This document shows positions 8,104 to 18,214 of a stretch of 64,000 nucleotides of DNA, piece after piece. The position numbers and the translations under genes are program-made. The number at the start of each line of letters is the position of its first letter. The stretch's first letter is position 1. Location of the stretch: contig NZ_VCIX01000083.1 of assembly GCF_006345825.1 (NCBI RefSeq), forward strand, positions 150,292 to 214,291, read 5' to 3'. Source of the stretch: Paenibacillus paridis (GTDB lineage Bacteria; Bacillota; Bacilli; Paenibacillales; Paenibacillaceae). The notes under the pieces are model-generated. The model was given only the letters and a program-made list of their open reading frames with translations, was not told where the DNA came from and searched no databases.

Positions 8104-8652
8104 TTATTTCGCTACCAGTGTTTGTTGACCTGGTTTCCAGTTAATTGGGCAAAGTCCGCCGGATTGCAAAGCTTGCAATACGCGAAGCGTCTCGTCAACG
8201 CTGCGGCCTACATTGTTGTGGTTAACCACTTGATATTGTACTTCGCCTTCTGGGTTGATGATGAACAGGCCGCGAAGCGCGATGCCTTCTTCTTCAATCA
8301 ATACGCCGTAGTCACGAGCAACGCTCTTTGTGATATCGGCAGCAAGCGGGAATTCAAGTTGGCCAAGGCCATTATCGTTAACCGGCGTGTTGATCCATGC
8401 ACGGTGGCTATGTTTGCTGTCTACGCTGACACCAAGAATTTCAGTGTCCAATTTTTTGAATTCAGCAGCTGCAAGGCTCAAAGCTGTGATTTCTGTAGGG
8501 CATACAAAAGTGAAATCTAGTGGATAGAAGAACAATACCAGCCATTTGCCTTTGTAATCCGCAAGTGAAGCTGTACCGAAATCCTTACCGTCTCCTGTTG
8601 CTGTTTCCATTGAAAAATCTGGGGCCTGACGGCCTACCAAACGCTCTGCCAT
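8104..8652 (-). CDS. 2-Cys peroxiredoxin (AhpC/Prx1 family)
   Basis: 182-residue thiol peroxidase that reduces H2O2 and organic peroxides in the cytosol. The peroxidatic Cys lies in DFTFVCPTE (about residue 52) and the resolving Cys in GGLCPINW near the C-terminus (about 170), so it is a typical 2-Cys enzyme. Length is normal. ATG preceded by AGGAGG. It is a single gene with its own promoter and terminator; no ahpF-like reductase is adjacent, so reduction probably relies on thioredoxin or a distant partner. A perfect PerR operator lies upstream, fitting peroxide induction. Confidence 0.93.
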   Translation of the reverse strand: MAERLVGRQAPDFSMETATGDGKDFGTASLADYKGKWLVLFFYPLDFTFVCPTEITALSLAAAEFKKLDTEILGVSVDSKHSHRAWINTPVNDNGLGQLEFPLAADITKSVARDYGVLIEEEGIALRGLFIINPEGEVQYQVVNHNNVGRSVDETLRVLQALQSGGLCPINWKPGQQTLVAK

Positions 8653-8725
8653 AATAGAAAACCTCCTTGACCTATCCGTAAATTTTTATTGTTTATGCTA
8701 CTTCATCTGTGTGACTACCTAGTAA

Positions 8726-8754
8726 ATCTTATCACTAGTCTAGAATGAAGTCAA
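8726..8754 (-). promoter_or_regulatory. sigma-A-type promoter of the peroxiredoxin gene
   Basis: On the minus strand TTGACT (8749-8754), 17-base spacer, TAAGAT (8726-8731). The likely transcript start is about 65-70 bases before the ATG. Confidence 0.7.
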
Positions 8755-8773
8755 TATTATAATCAATATTTAT

Positions 8774-8788
8774 TTATAATTATTATAA
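8774..8788. promoter_or_regulatory. PerR box upstream of the peroxiredoxin gene
   Basis: TTATAATTATTATAA, a perfect 7-1-7 match to the PerR consensus TTATAATNATTATAA. It lies about 20 bases upstream of the peroxiredoxin -35, in the gap between it and leuB. Match is seen; regulation is inferred from Bacillus PerR. Confidence 0.8.
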
Positions 8789-8795
8789 TCTAGAA

Positions 8796-9875
8796 TTACT
8801 TTTTAAGCGCTGCTACGATCAGATCGCCCATGGCTGTTGTACCGATCGCTTGGCTCTTATCGACTGCGATATCGCCAGTACGGTGACCTGCATCCAGCAC
8901 TTCTTTTACAGCCGCTTCAATAGCCGCTGCAGCTTCATGATAACCAAATGTCAGACGGAACATCAAGGCTACCGATAGAATTGTTGCAATCGGGTTCGAG
9001 ATGCCTTGGCCGGCAATGTCAGGCGCAGAGCCGTGTACCGGCTCGTACAAACCGAAGCTTCCTTCGCCAAGCGAAGCGGAAGACAACATGCCAATGGAAC
9101 CTGTAAGCATAGCAGCCTCGTCGCTAAGGATATCGCCGAACATATTTTCAGTTACGATAACGTCAAAGCTCGAAGGACGGCGAAGCAACTGCATAGCGCA
9201 GTTATCAACCAATACATGCTCAAGCTCAACCTCTGGATATTCAGGAGCGATCCGGTTTACCACTTCACGCCATAGACGGGAGGTTTCAAGCACGTTCGCT
9301 TTATCAACGGAAGCAAGACGCTTGCCGCGAGTCATTGCAATATCGAATGCCTGACGAACGATGCGCTCGATTTCTTGCACGTTGTACACGCAAGTATCTA
9401 CCGCTTCTTCGCCGCCAGCACCTTCACGACGGAACTTCTCGCCGAAATAAATGCCGCCCGTAAGTTCGCGGACAACGATAAGGTCCGTGCCTTCGAGTAC
9501 TTCTGGCTTCAGTGTCGATGCTTCTTTCAAGCAATCAAATACCGTTGCAGGACGGATGTTCGAGAACAAGCCAAGCGCTTTACGGATGCCGAGCAAGCCT
9601 GTTTCCGGGCGAAGCTCTTTCGAGTTGTTGTCCCATTTCGGGCCGCCAACTGCACCAAGCAATACCGCGTCTGCGCCTTTACAAAGGTCAAGCGTTTCCT
9701 GCGGCAACGGCGTGCCTTTCTCGTCGATCGCAATACCGCCGAACAAGCCATGCTCCGTTTCGAATTGGTAGCCGTAAAGCTCTTCGGTTTTTTTAAGTAC
9801 TTTAAGCGCTTCGCCAACAACCTCAGGTCCGATACCGTCGCCGGCAATAACTGCAATTTTTTTTACGTCTGACAT
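8796..9875 (-). CDS. leuB: 3-isopropylmalate dehydrogenase
   Basis: 359-residue NAD-dependent oxidative decarboxylase, third step of leucine synthesis. It begins with the family N-terminus [15 protein letters not shown], has the substrate-binding region around [10 protein letters not shown] (about 135-146) and the NAD-binding segment [18 protein letters not shown] (about 275-293). Length is normal. It lies 284 bases after leuA with a terminator-like stem-loop between, so it may be expressed by readthrough and also from its own promoter. leuC and leuD are not in the window. The stop is close to the PerR box of the next gene. Confidence 0.97.
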   Translation of the reverse strand: MSDVKKIAVIAGDGIGPEVVGEALKVLKKTEELYGYQFETEHGLFGGIAIDEKGTPLPQETLDLCKGADAVLLGAVGGPKWDNNSKELRPETGLLGIRKALGLFSNIRPATVFDCLKEASTLKPEVLEGTDLIVVRELTGGIYFGEKFRREGAGGEEAVDTCVYNVQEIERIVRQAFDIAMTRGKRLASVDKANVLETSRLWREVVNRIAPEYPEVELEHVLVDNCAMQLLRRPSSFDVIVTENMFGDILSDEAAMLTGSIGMLSSASLGEGSFGLYEPVHGSAPDIAGQGISNPIATILSVALMFRLTFGYHEAAAAIEAAVKEVLDAGHRTGDIAVDKSQAIGTTAMGDLIVAALKK

Positions 9876-10159
9876 AATAAATGTAACACTCCTCTTTTTC
9901 AGTTAAGCTTGTCCATTCAACAAGCGGCTGCTCGCGGAACGAACGAGCTTATAGACTCATTCTCATTCTATTATCATTTGTACCACAAATCCGTAGTGAT
10001 TACAAAGATATAAAATCTATTGACTCTATAGCCTATGGCTATAGAGCGACCATGCCAGCCACTGCATGCTAATTATTTACAACATTTATCCAATTACATG
10101 AATAAAGACAGGCCACTGGGGGATTCCCTTAAGCGGACTGTCTTTATGACTGCTGTTAT
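9876..10159. promoter_or_regulatory. leuA-leuB intergenic region with stem-loops and possible leuB promoter
   Basis: Contains the stem-loop at 10104-10145, then a perfect palindrome at 10024-10046 (ten-base arms CTCTATAGCC/GGCTATAGAG, 3-base loop). On the minus strand TTGTAA, 17 bases, TACAAA followed by TGATAATAG could be a leuB promoter (about 9974-10003). The promoter is a weak call; the palindrome is exact. Confidence 0.45.
10104..10145 (-). terminator. terminator-like stem-loop after leuA
   Basis: Arms AAAGACAG and CTGTCTTT at 10104-10111 and 10138-10145 around a partly paired 26-base interior, followed on the minus strand by ATTCATG. The T-run is short, so it may be leaky. Confidence 0.55.
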
Positions 10160-11704
10160 TTAAATCAGGCTCATCTTGTCGCTGCGGCCTGGCGTCTTGC
10201 GCTTATCGATCAATCGATTCAGAGCATCGATGTAAGCCCGCGCGCTCGCTTCAAGGATGTCCGTGCTAAGTCCGCGGCCTTGAGCAGAAATATCGTCCTG
10301 CTTCAGAACCACATGAACCTCGCCTTGCGCGTCCTTGCCTTGCGATACGGATTTAATCGAATAATCCTCAAGCTCCACAGCTTCCTGCGTCACTTTATCA
10401 ATCGCGTTATAGATGGCGTCCACGGAACCGTTGCCGACTGCCGCTTCCTCCACAACCTCGCCTTCGGCTTTGCGAATCCGAACGGAAGCGCTTGGCGTTG
10501 ACTGGTTGCCATAGCTTACTTGAATCGTTTCCAAGCTAAAGATTTCCGGCGTATCAATAAGTTTCTCCTCGATTAAAGCAAGAATATCCTCATCGCTAAC
10601 CGTTTTCTTGCGATCTGCCAAATCCTTAAATTTAGCGAAGGCCGCATTCATTGCTTCCTCTTCGATCTCATAGCCGAGATCAATGAGCTTCTCACGGAAA
10701 GCATGGCGTCCGGAGTGCTTGCCAAGTACAAGCTTAGACTCCTTCAAACCAATCGTATCCGGAGAAATAATCTCATAGGTTGTTTTTTCCTTCAACATGC
10801 CATCCTGGTGAATGCCAGATTCATGCGCGAACGCATTAGCGCCAACAATCGCCTTATTGCCTGGAACGACCATGCCAGTCAGCTTGCTGACAAGGCGGCT
10901 CGTCTTCGCGATTTCCTTCAGATTCAGCGTCGTTTGAGCGCCAAAATAATCAGGACGTGTCGCTAGCGCCATAGCAATCTCTTCAATCGCTGTGTTGCCC
11001 GCACGCTCGCCGATTCCGTTGATGGTTCCCTCGATTTGATCTGCACCGTTTAAGATAGCAGCCAGCGAGTTGGCCGTTGCCATGCCCAGATCGTTATGGC
11101 AATGCGCGCTTAGCTGGATCTTCTCAATATTCGGAACGTTTTCCTTCAAGGTTTTGAAGATATTTCCGAATTCAAGCGGATTCAAATAGCCTACCGTATC
11201 GGGAATGTTAACAACCGTTGCTCCTGCTTTGATCGCCATTTCAACGACCTGACACAGAAAATCAAGCTCGGTGCGGCCGGCATCCTCAGCTGAGAATTCA
11301 ACCTTGTCAAAATATTTTTTCGCATACCGAATGGAACGTTCTGCCGTCTCAAGCACCTGCTCCTTCTCCATGCGCAGCTTATGCTTGCGGTGGATAGGGC
11401 TAGTCGCAAGAAAAACGTGGATACAAGGGTCTTGCGCCCCGATAAGCGCTTCACGAACAGCGTCAATGTCTTGCTCACGCGAGCGGGACAAGCCGATAAC
11501 CGTAGAATTTTTGACCGCGCGTGCTACTGCGTTAACCGCAGCAAGATCCCCAGGAGAAGCAGCAGGAAATCCGGCTTCCATCCGATCCACGCCAAGACGC
11601 TCAAGCTGAAGAGCAATCTCTACCTTTTCCTTCGTGTTCAGGTTTACACCCGGAGATTGCTCTCCGTCACGAAGCGTTGTATCGAAAACATAAATTTTCC
11701 GCAT
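10160..11704 (-). CDS. leuA: 2-isopropylmalate synthase
   Basis: 514-residue enzyme condensing acetyl-CoA with 2-oxoisovalerate, the committed step of leucine synthesis. The HMGL-like TIM barrel starts with [14 protein letters not shown] (about 5-18); metal-binding HCHNDLG lies near 200; the C-terminal ~130 residues are the LeuA dimer regulatory domain for leucine feedback. The open frame extends to 11743, but the ATG at 11704 has GGAGGTG 10 bases upstream and matches family N-termini ([12 protein letters not shown]), so I start there. It is the fourth gene of the ilvBNC-leuA run, 124 bases after ilvC, with a strong hairpin in that gap. Confidence 0.97.
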   Translation of the reverse strand: MRKIYVFDTTLRDGEQSPGVNLNTKEKVEIALQLERLGVDRMEAGFPAASPGDLAAVNAVARAVKNSTVIGLSRSREQDIDAVREALIGAQDPCIHVFLATSPIHRKHKLRMEKEQVLETAERSIRYAKKYFDKVEFSAEDAGRTELDFLCQVVEMAIKAGATVVNIPDTVGYLNPLEFGNIFKTLKENVPNIEKIQLSAHCHNDLGMATANSLAAILNGADQIEGTINGIGERAGNTAIEEIAMALATRPDYFGAQTTLNLKEIAKTSRLVSKLTGMVVPGNKAIVGANAFAHESGIHQDGMLKEKTTYEIISPDTIGLKESKLVLGKHSGRHAFREKLIDLGYEIEEEAMNAAFAKFKDLADRKKTVSDEDILALIEEKLIDTPEIFSLETIQVSYGNQSTPSASVRIRKAEGEVVEEAAVGNGSVDAIYNAIDKVTQEAVELEDYSIKSVSQGKDAQGEVHVVLKQDDISAQGRGLSTDILEASARAYIDALNRLIDKRKTPGRSDKMSLI

Positions 11705-11732
11705 TTGTACATTGCACCTCCGTGAACAGAAT

Positions 11733-11805
11733 GATCCCGGCACGCATACGGAAGCCGCTGGGCGATACGCAATCCGTATCGTCCAGCGATCCGGCGAGCC
11801 GGGAT
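11733..11805 (-). promoter_or_regulatory. nested hairpin between ilvC and leuA
   Basis: Fourteen-base arms at 11756-11769 and 11775-11788 (one G-U pair on the RNA, five-base loop), enclosed by ATCCCGG/CCGGGAT at 11733-11739 and 11799-11805. No T-run follows on the minus strand, so it looks like an mRNA processing or stability element, not a terminator. Confidence 0.6.
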
Positions 11806-11828
11806 ATGGTCAATCCATCTATCTGTTA

Positions 11829-13416
<1,588 letters not shown>

Positions 13417-13420
<4 letters not shown>

Positions 13421-15162
13421 TCCGCATCCCCCATGATCATTTCGTCGATGGTACTTCCTTGCGCAACCATTGGATAGACGTTCTCTTCCTTACGAACGAC
13501 GAACTCAACGACTGCAGGACCAGGATGATTAAGCGCTTCTTCCCATACGGCACGAGCTTCTTCTTTGTTCGTCGCACGGAAGCCTTTCACGCCATATGCT
13601 TCCGATAGCTTAACAAAGTCCGGGCTTCCGGACAGATCGATATGGCTGTAGCGGTTATCATAGATAAGCTCTTGCCACTGACGGACCATGCCTAGCACCT
13701 GATTGTTAATAATAACAACTTTAACCGGAATATTATTGATAGCGCAAATCGCTAGCTCCTGCGCGCACATTTGCATGCCGCCGTCCCCGTTAATGGAAAC
13801 CACTACGCGATCCGGGTTAGCCATTTGAGCGCCGATCGCTGAAGGAAAGCCAAAGCCCATGGTGCCTAGCCCGCCGGATGTTACCCATGAACGCGGTTTA
13901 TTGAATTTGTAGTACTGTGCAGCCCACATTTGATGCTGGCCAACGTCAGTCGTTACAATGGCATCGCCGTTTGTTGTTTCGTGAATAAGCTCCACAACCC
14001 ATTGCGGCTTCAATTCCACATCCGAATCTTTATAGCTAAACGGATATTGTTCACAAGAAGCTTTGAGCTTCGCACGCCAGTCATCCGCTTTGTCCGCACG
14101 CTTCGCTTGCTTATTAACGATTTCCAGAACCGTCTTCACATCGCCAACGATCGGGATGTCCGTCGGCACGTTTTTGCCAATTTCCGCTGGATCGATATCG
14201 ATATGAACGATCTTTGCGAGCGGGGCAAATCCAGCAAGCTTCCCTGTTACGCGGTCATCGAAGCGTGCTCCGATATTAATCAGCAAGTCTGCGCCTTGAA
14301 TCGATTTATTGGCCGTGTATGTGCCGTGCATGCCGGGCATGCCCAAGAACAGCTCGTTGCCGCTTGGGAAGGCTCCCAAACCAAGCAAGGTTGTCGTAAT
14401 CGGAATTTGTGTTTTCGTTACGAACTCGAACAGTTCTTCATGCGCACCGGAGTAAACAACGCCTCCGCCTGCCAGAATGATCGGGCGCTCTGCTTGCTCA
14501 ATCGCTTTGATCAGCTTATCCACTTGATTCTTGTTCGGAGATACCGTCGGATTGTAGCCGCGGATGCTCACTTCCGTAGAAGGTTTAAACAATGTCTTCG
14601 CCGCTGAAATATCCTTCGGTATGTCGATCAACACTGGACCTTTACGGCCCGTATTGGCGATATGGAAAGCTTCATGAATAATACGCGGCAAATCCTCTAC
14701 GTCACGAACCAGATAGCTATGCTTCGTGATTGGCATCGTTATGCCCGTAATGTCAGCCTCTTGGAACGCATCGCTGCCGATCAAGCTCGAAATGACATTA
14801 CCCGTAATGACAACGAGCGGCACCGAATCCATATAGGCCGTTGCGATACCCGTTACCAGATTCGTTGCTCCCGGACCGGAAGTTGCGATACACACGCCTA
14901 CTTTGCCGCTAGCGCGCGCATAGCCGTCAGCCGCGTGGATAGCGCCTTGCTCATGGCGAGTCAGCAAATGGTTGAAATCGGGGTTCCCGTGCATCGCGTC
15001 GTAAATGTACAACACTGCTCCACCAGGATAGCCGAACACACAATCTACGTCCTCAAGCAGCAGACTGCGTAGCAATATTTCGGAACCAGATATAACCTCA
15101 GGCTTCGAGAGCCTTTCCTTCAATTCCTCTTTTGACTTCAGTGTTGCACCTTGCGTTACCAT
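13417..15162 (-). CDS. ilvB: acetolactate synthase large (catalytic) subunit
   Basis: 581-residue thiamine diphosphate enzyme, first common step of branched-chain amino acid synthesis. Visible are the N-terminal TPP-binding domain (VFGYPGGAVLYIYD, then TRHEQGAIHAADGYAR with the catalytic Glu), a central domain, and the C-terminal TPP motif GDGGMQM with the downstream NNQVLGMV. The open frame runs back to 15318 through the T-box terminator region; the ATG at 15162 follows AGGAGG and is the real start. First gene of the operon, preceded by the T-box leader. Confidence 0.97.
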
Positions 15163-15557
15163 CAGTCTTCCTCCTCTCAGAAAAAACAAAAAAACCTTTC
15201 GCTCCTCTTGCTTCAAACGAAGCAACGAGGGACGAAAGGTATATCTTCCGTGGTACCACCCAAATTCGTTATACGTCTCCCGATGTATAACCTCCACAAG
15301 TAAGAACGTCGTGCACATACGTTCATACTATTGGCACTTTAACGCTTGCCCTGCGATTCCCCCTAATACGCAACAGCTTTCGTTGTTGCTTTTCAAGGAA
15401 ACAGCTCCGAGGTGAGCTCGTAGAAAAGGGATTTTGGCGATGGTTGCAGCTAATCCATCCGCTCTCTGTTCAAAAGGGCCCTAAGCACTTCGTCCTCATC
15501 ATTGCTGATTGTGTATTTACCACATGGTGCGTACACCGGTACGTGGTAGATAAGACT
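15163..15557 (-). ncRNA. T-box riboswitch leader of the ilv-leu operon
   Basis: Minus-strand leader RNA sensing uncharged tRNA. The antiterminator T-box GGGTGGTACCACGGAAG lies at about 15246-15262, followed by a long terminator stem (about 15194-15240) and a T-run near 15181-15193. Stem I can be followed: GATGAGG at 15494-15500 pairs with the CCTC beside the specifier loop, AGAGAG marks the AG bulge, and GCTG the distal loop. In the specifier position I read CTC (15414-15416), a leucine codon, directly followed by the expected A. The T-box is certain; the Leu assignment is moderately sure. Confidence 0.9.
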
Positions 15558-15563
15558 TTCTTT

Positions 15564-15592
15564 ATTATATGCCCCGAATCCGCGTTCGTCAA
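15564..15592 (-). promoter_or_regulatory. sigma-A promoter of the ilv-leu operon
   Basis: TTGACG (15587-15592), 17-base spacer, perfect TATAAT (15564-15569) on the minus strand. Transcription would begin near 15557, giving a leader of roughly 395 bases before ilvB. Confidence 0.85.
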
Positions 15593-15681
15593 GAACCCTA
15601 AGCAACTCTTCGCATATTTTGTATTTGGCGCATTTTGCAGCAACCCTACATATACTAGTTTAGCCTCTAAAGGGCAAACTC

Positions 15682-16179
15682 ATGCAGCTTGCAGCCCGCT
15701 TGCCGCACAGAAACGGAATGATGACCATGATCCGTCTATACGAGCCCAGATATGATGAGGCCGAGGTTGTCCGGCTCATCCGAACCGAGCTGATTCCTTT
15801 ATCCCATTCCGTCCATCAGCTTGACGCACAGACGATTCGCGAGCTTCCGAAGCGTTTCCGCAGCGGCGTTACTTATGTAGCAGCCATGTCCAAAAAAAGC
15901 GCGCCGATCTCCTTCATTCATTTTGAAGTGATGGGCGAGGTGCTCTATTTGGATATGATGGTTACGCATCCCGATCATCGAAACAGACAATGGGGCAAAA
16001 AATTAATGGCTCATAGCGAGGCTTACGGAAAATCGCAGCAATGCAAGATTGCCAGGCTTTTTGTCGATCAGATCAATGATAAAGCCCACAAGCTCTATAA
16101 CAAGCTTGGCTATTACACCGTACAATATTATCCCGAGCTCCGCTGCTACGAGCTGCTCAAGCCGCTCACCCCGCTATGA
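15682..16179 (+). CDS. GNAT-family N-acetyltransferase
   Basis: About 165 residues with the GNAT fold: the acetyl-CoA loop appears as HPDHRNRQWGKKLM (a variant of R/Q-x-x-G-x-G/A, about 108-121), followed by the C-terminal ARLFVDQINDKAHKLYNKLGY segment. Substrate unknown. The start is uncertain: the ATG at 15682 has AAGGG 7 bases upstream, while in-frame ATGs at 15718, 15721 and 15727 lack a clear site but give a more typical GNAT N-terminus (MIRLYEPRY). It is divergent from the ilv-leu operon and convergent with the Gly-rich protein gene. Confidence 0.75.
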   Translation: MQLAARLPHRNGMMTMIRLYEPRYDEAEVVRLIRTELIPLSHSVHQLDAQTIRELPKRFRSGVTYVAAMSKKSAPISFIHFEVMGEVLYLDMMVTHPDHRNRQWGKKLMAHSEAYGKSQQCKIARLFVDQINDKAHKLYNKLGYYTVQYYPELRCYELLKPLTPL

Positions 16180-16193
16180 TCATCTAAACGCCA

Positions 16194-16583
16194 TTAATAC
16201 CCGTTGTAGCCCTGGTTGCCGTAACCTTGGTTGCCATAGTCTCCGCCATAGCCACCTTGGTTATAGTTGTTGGTGCAACAATCTCCACCATAACCGCCGC
16301 CGTATCCGCCGCCGCCACAGCCTCCACCGTATCCGCCGCCTCCGCCAAAGCCGCCTCCAAAAAACGGAATCGTTCCGATGGCAAGCAGATCAAATAAAAC
16401 GAGTGGCAAAAGAAAAGCTTTGGTCTGAACCTGCTTGCCCTTGTCTTTTTTGAGCGGAGCAAGAATCAGTTTATTTTGGTGAACCCGAACGAGCTTGCCC
16501 GTGACGATAGAACCGTCTGGACGTACTGCATAAATGGATTTCCCGACCAGTTTCCGCACTTGCTGTTTGGAAACATTACGCAT
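16194..16583 (-). CDS. Gly/Tyr-rich tail protein, possible spore-coat or surface protein
   Basis: 129 residues in two parts. Residues 1-50 form a compact basic domain (KQQVRKLVGKSIYAVRPDG...) that looks like a small beta-barrel or KOW-like fold; a short hydrophobic stretch (about 57-75, LLPLVLFDLLAIGTIPFF) could be a membrane segment; the rest is almost only Gly, Tyr, Asn and Gln with two nearby Cys pairs. Such tails are common in coat and exosporium proteins of spore-formers, but the function is inferred from composition only. Strong AAGGAGGG site before the ATG. Single gene, located just after rplT. Confidence 0.65.
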   Translation of the reverse strand: MRNVSKQQVRKLVGKSIYAVRPDGSIVTGKLVRVHQNKLILAPLKKDKGKQVQTKAFLLPLVLFDLLAIGTIPFFGGGFGGGGGYGGGCGGGGYGGGYGGDCCTNNYNQGGYGGDYGNQGYGNQGYNGY

Positions 16584-16692
16584 GTGAAATCCCTCCTTTC
16601 CCGTTGTCCTTTAGCTTATTCCGGGAAAGCAGCTTCCGTCTGTTTGTTTGTCCTCTTAGCAAATAAATGTACGGTTACCTGCTGCGGGAACC

Positions 16693-16741
16693 AAAAAGGG
16701 CTGCCCGCTCGTCATCTGAATGACGACACGGACAGCCCTTA
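16693..16741 (-). terminator. terminator after rplT
   Basis: Long interrupted stem: AAGGGCTG (16697-16704) pairs with CAGCCCTT (16733-16740), with GTCATCTGAATGAC as an inner hairpin; TTTTTGG follows on the minus strand. Confidence 0.85.
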
Positions 16742-16752
16742 TAGCATAACGC

Positions 16753-17112
16753 CTAGGCGTTAATTTTTTCTTTTGCAATGCCTGCAAGCGAGTTGAACGA
16801 AGTGATATCGTTAACTGCAAGATCAGCAAGAATTTTGCGGTTAACTTCTACGCCCGCAAGTTTCAAGCCGTGCATGAATTTGTTGTACGATAGGCCGTTA
16901 ATGCGAGCTGCCGCGTTGATACGAACGATCCACAGTCTGCGGATGTCACGTTTTTTGTTGCGACGGTCACGGTAAGCGTACATAAGGGACTTACCAACTT
17001 GCTCCTTCGCTGTTTTAAACAGACGATGTTTCGAACCGAAATAACCTTTAGCTAGCTTTAGAATTCTTTTGCGACGACGAGTGCGGACAAAACCGCCTTT
17101 GACTCTTGCCAT
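16753..17112 (-). CDS. rplT: 50S ribosomal protein L20
   Basis: 119 residues, the usual length. Begins [20 protein letters not shown], the extended basic N-terminal arm that threads into 23S rRNA; the globular C-terminal domain starts near residue 60. L20 also represses its own operon by binding the leader in Gram-positives. Third gene of infC-rpmI-rplT, followed by a terminator. Confidence 0.98.
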   Translation of the reverse strand: MARVKGGFVRTRRRKRILKLAKGYFGSKHRLFKTAKEQVGKSLMYAYRDRRNKKRDIRRLWIVRINAAARINGLSYNKFMHGLKLAGVEVNRKILADLAVNDITSFNSLAGIAKEKINA

Positions 17113-17162
17113 GAATGGAAACCTCCTGTAGGTTGAATTAGCTTATTTGGTGTTGCTTCATA

Positions 17163-17360
17163 TTACAAGTTGGAAAGGCCTTGCTTCAAACGACGAACGT
17201 CGCCAGCTGCCATAAGCGGTTGGCCAGCAAGTACGCGTTTTTGACGACCGGATTTGTGTGAAAGCAAGTGGTTACGGTAAGCTTTGTAACGTTTTACTTT
17301 ACCAGTTCCAGTAATTTTAAAGCGGTCTTTCAGACTGCTGTGAGTTTTCATCTTCGGCAT
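17163..17360 (-). CDS. rpmI: 50S ribosomal protein L35
   Basis: 65 residues, basic, begins MPKMKTHSSLKDRFKITG with the family pattern HLLSHKSGRQKR in the middle. It lies between infC and rplT with short gaps, the standard order. Good ribosome binding site (AAGGAGG) before the ATG. Confidence 0.98.
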   Translation of the reverse strand: MPKMKTHSSLKDRFKITGTGKVKRYKAYRNHLLSHKSGRQKRVLAGQPLMAAGDVRRLKQGLSNL

Positions 17361-17394
17361 ATCAGTTATCCTCCTTAAAGTTCTTCATCAGTTG

Positions 17395-17910
17395 TTAGCT
17401 GTTGGTTTTGGGTGCCAAAATCATAATCATGCTCCGGCCTTCCAGCTTAGGAGCGCGCTCAACGCTGCATAATTCGGCAACCTCTTTGGAAAGACGATCC
17501 AAAATCTTTTGGCCAAGAGATGCATGGGCAATCTCACGACCGCGGAATCTTACGGATGCTTTCACTTTATCGCCTTCACCCAGAAACTTAACTACGTTGC
17601 GATATTTCGTTTGGTAGTCATTTTCATCGATGTTGGCACGGAACCAAACTTCCTTAAGATCAACGATCTTTTGGTTTTTGCGAGCTTCTTTTTCTTTCTT
17701 TTGCTGCTCATAACGGAATTTTCCGTAGTCCATGATTCGGCATACCGGCGGCTTAGCCGTCGGAGCGACGTTCACCAGGTCCAAGTTAAGCTCAATAGCC
17801 ATTTGCATAGCGTCGCGAATCGATTTAATACCGATTTGTTCGCCTTCCGCGCCGACTAGACGCACTTCTCTGGCCCGGATTTCATCATTGATTTGATGTT
17901 CTCTGCTAAT
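17395..17910 (-). CDS. infC: translation initiation factor IF-3 with AUU start codon
   Basis: 171 residues. IF-3 keeps 30S free of 50S and checks start-codon pairing. The N-domain begins ISREHQINDEIRAREVRLV, the linker is rich in Lys/Glu (FRYEQQKKEKEARKNQK), and the C-domain follows. No ATG/GTG/TTG fits: the frame to 17949 has an unfamiliar extension, while an ATT codon at 17908-17910 lies 6 bases after GGAGGTGG and matches the Bacillus IF-3 N-terminus. An AUU start is the known self-regulatory feature of infC. First gene of the operon, behind an L20-type leader. Confidence 0.95.
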   Translation of the reverse strand: MSREHQINDEIRAREVRLVGAEGEQIGIKSIRDAMQMAIELNLDLVNVAPTAKPPVCRIMDYGKFRYEQQKKEKEARKNQKIVDLKEVWFRANIDENDYQTKYRNVVKFLGEGDKVKASVRFRGREIAHASLGQKILDRLSKEVAELCSVERAPKLEGRSMIMILAPKTNS

Positions 17911-18135
17911 AACGTGCCACCTCCAAAATAGTTTGTTTCCTGTTTCCACGCAATAAAAAAATGCGGGTTCTCTAGAACCCGCATCTCATAACCGTACATG
18001 TATGTCATTGCATCATTTCTGTTGAAATAATGGAGTGACCAATCGATTATCGCGAACCAGCCAGCTTGAGCCGAAAGGTGAGAAGCGGGTGCTTCTGCTT
18101 GTGCGTCATTAAGTTAGTTGAAAATGTTACCGTGT
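17911..18135 (-). ncRNA. L20-type leader with attenuator, upstream of infC-rpmI-rplT
   Basis: About 220-base minus-strand leader. It ends in a perfect 11-base stem (17961-17971 with 17974-17984) followed by TTTTTTTATTG, a premature terminator 50 bases before infC. Upstream sequence holds further pairing segments (GAAGCACCCGCTTC and GCTCAAGCTGGCTGG). In Bacillus this leader lets free L20 stop transcription of its operon; that role is inferred by position. Confidence 0.8.
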
Positions 18136-18136
18136 T

Positions 18137-18166
18137 ACTATACCATGGCCCATTGAGTCGTGTCAA
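18137..18166 (-). promoter_or_regulatory. promoter of infC-rpmI-rplT
   Basis: TTGACA (18161-18166), 18-base spacer, TATAGT (18137-18142) on the minus strand. It starts 49 bases beyond the stop codon of the upstream glycosyltransferase gene. Confidence 0.8.
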
Positions 18167-18214
18167 CCGCTGGATTAAAAGTCATCGAAAGGCCGTGATG
18201 CTGCCACGAAAACG

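Noticed and set aside
9974..10003. Fur box before leuB (TGATAATAG followed by AATGAGAATGAG)
   Set aside because: Only one good half-site; the second half departs too far from consensus.
15163..15318. Upstream extension of ilvB
   Set aside because: The frame runs through the T-box terminator region; AGGAGG and the family start fix 15162.
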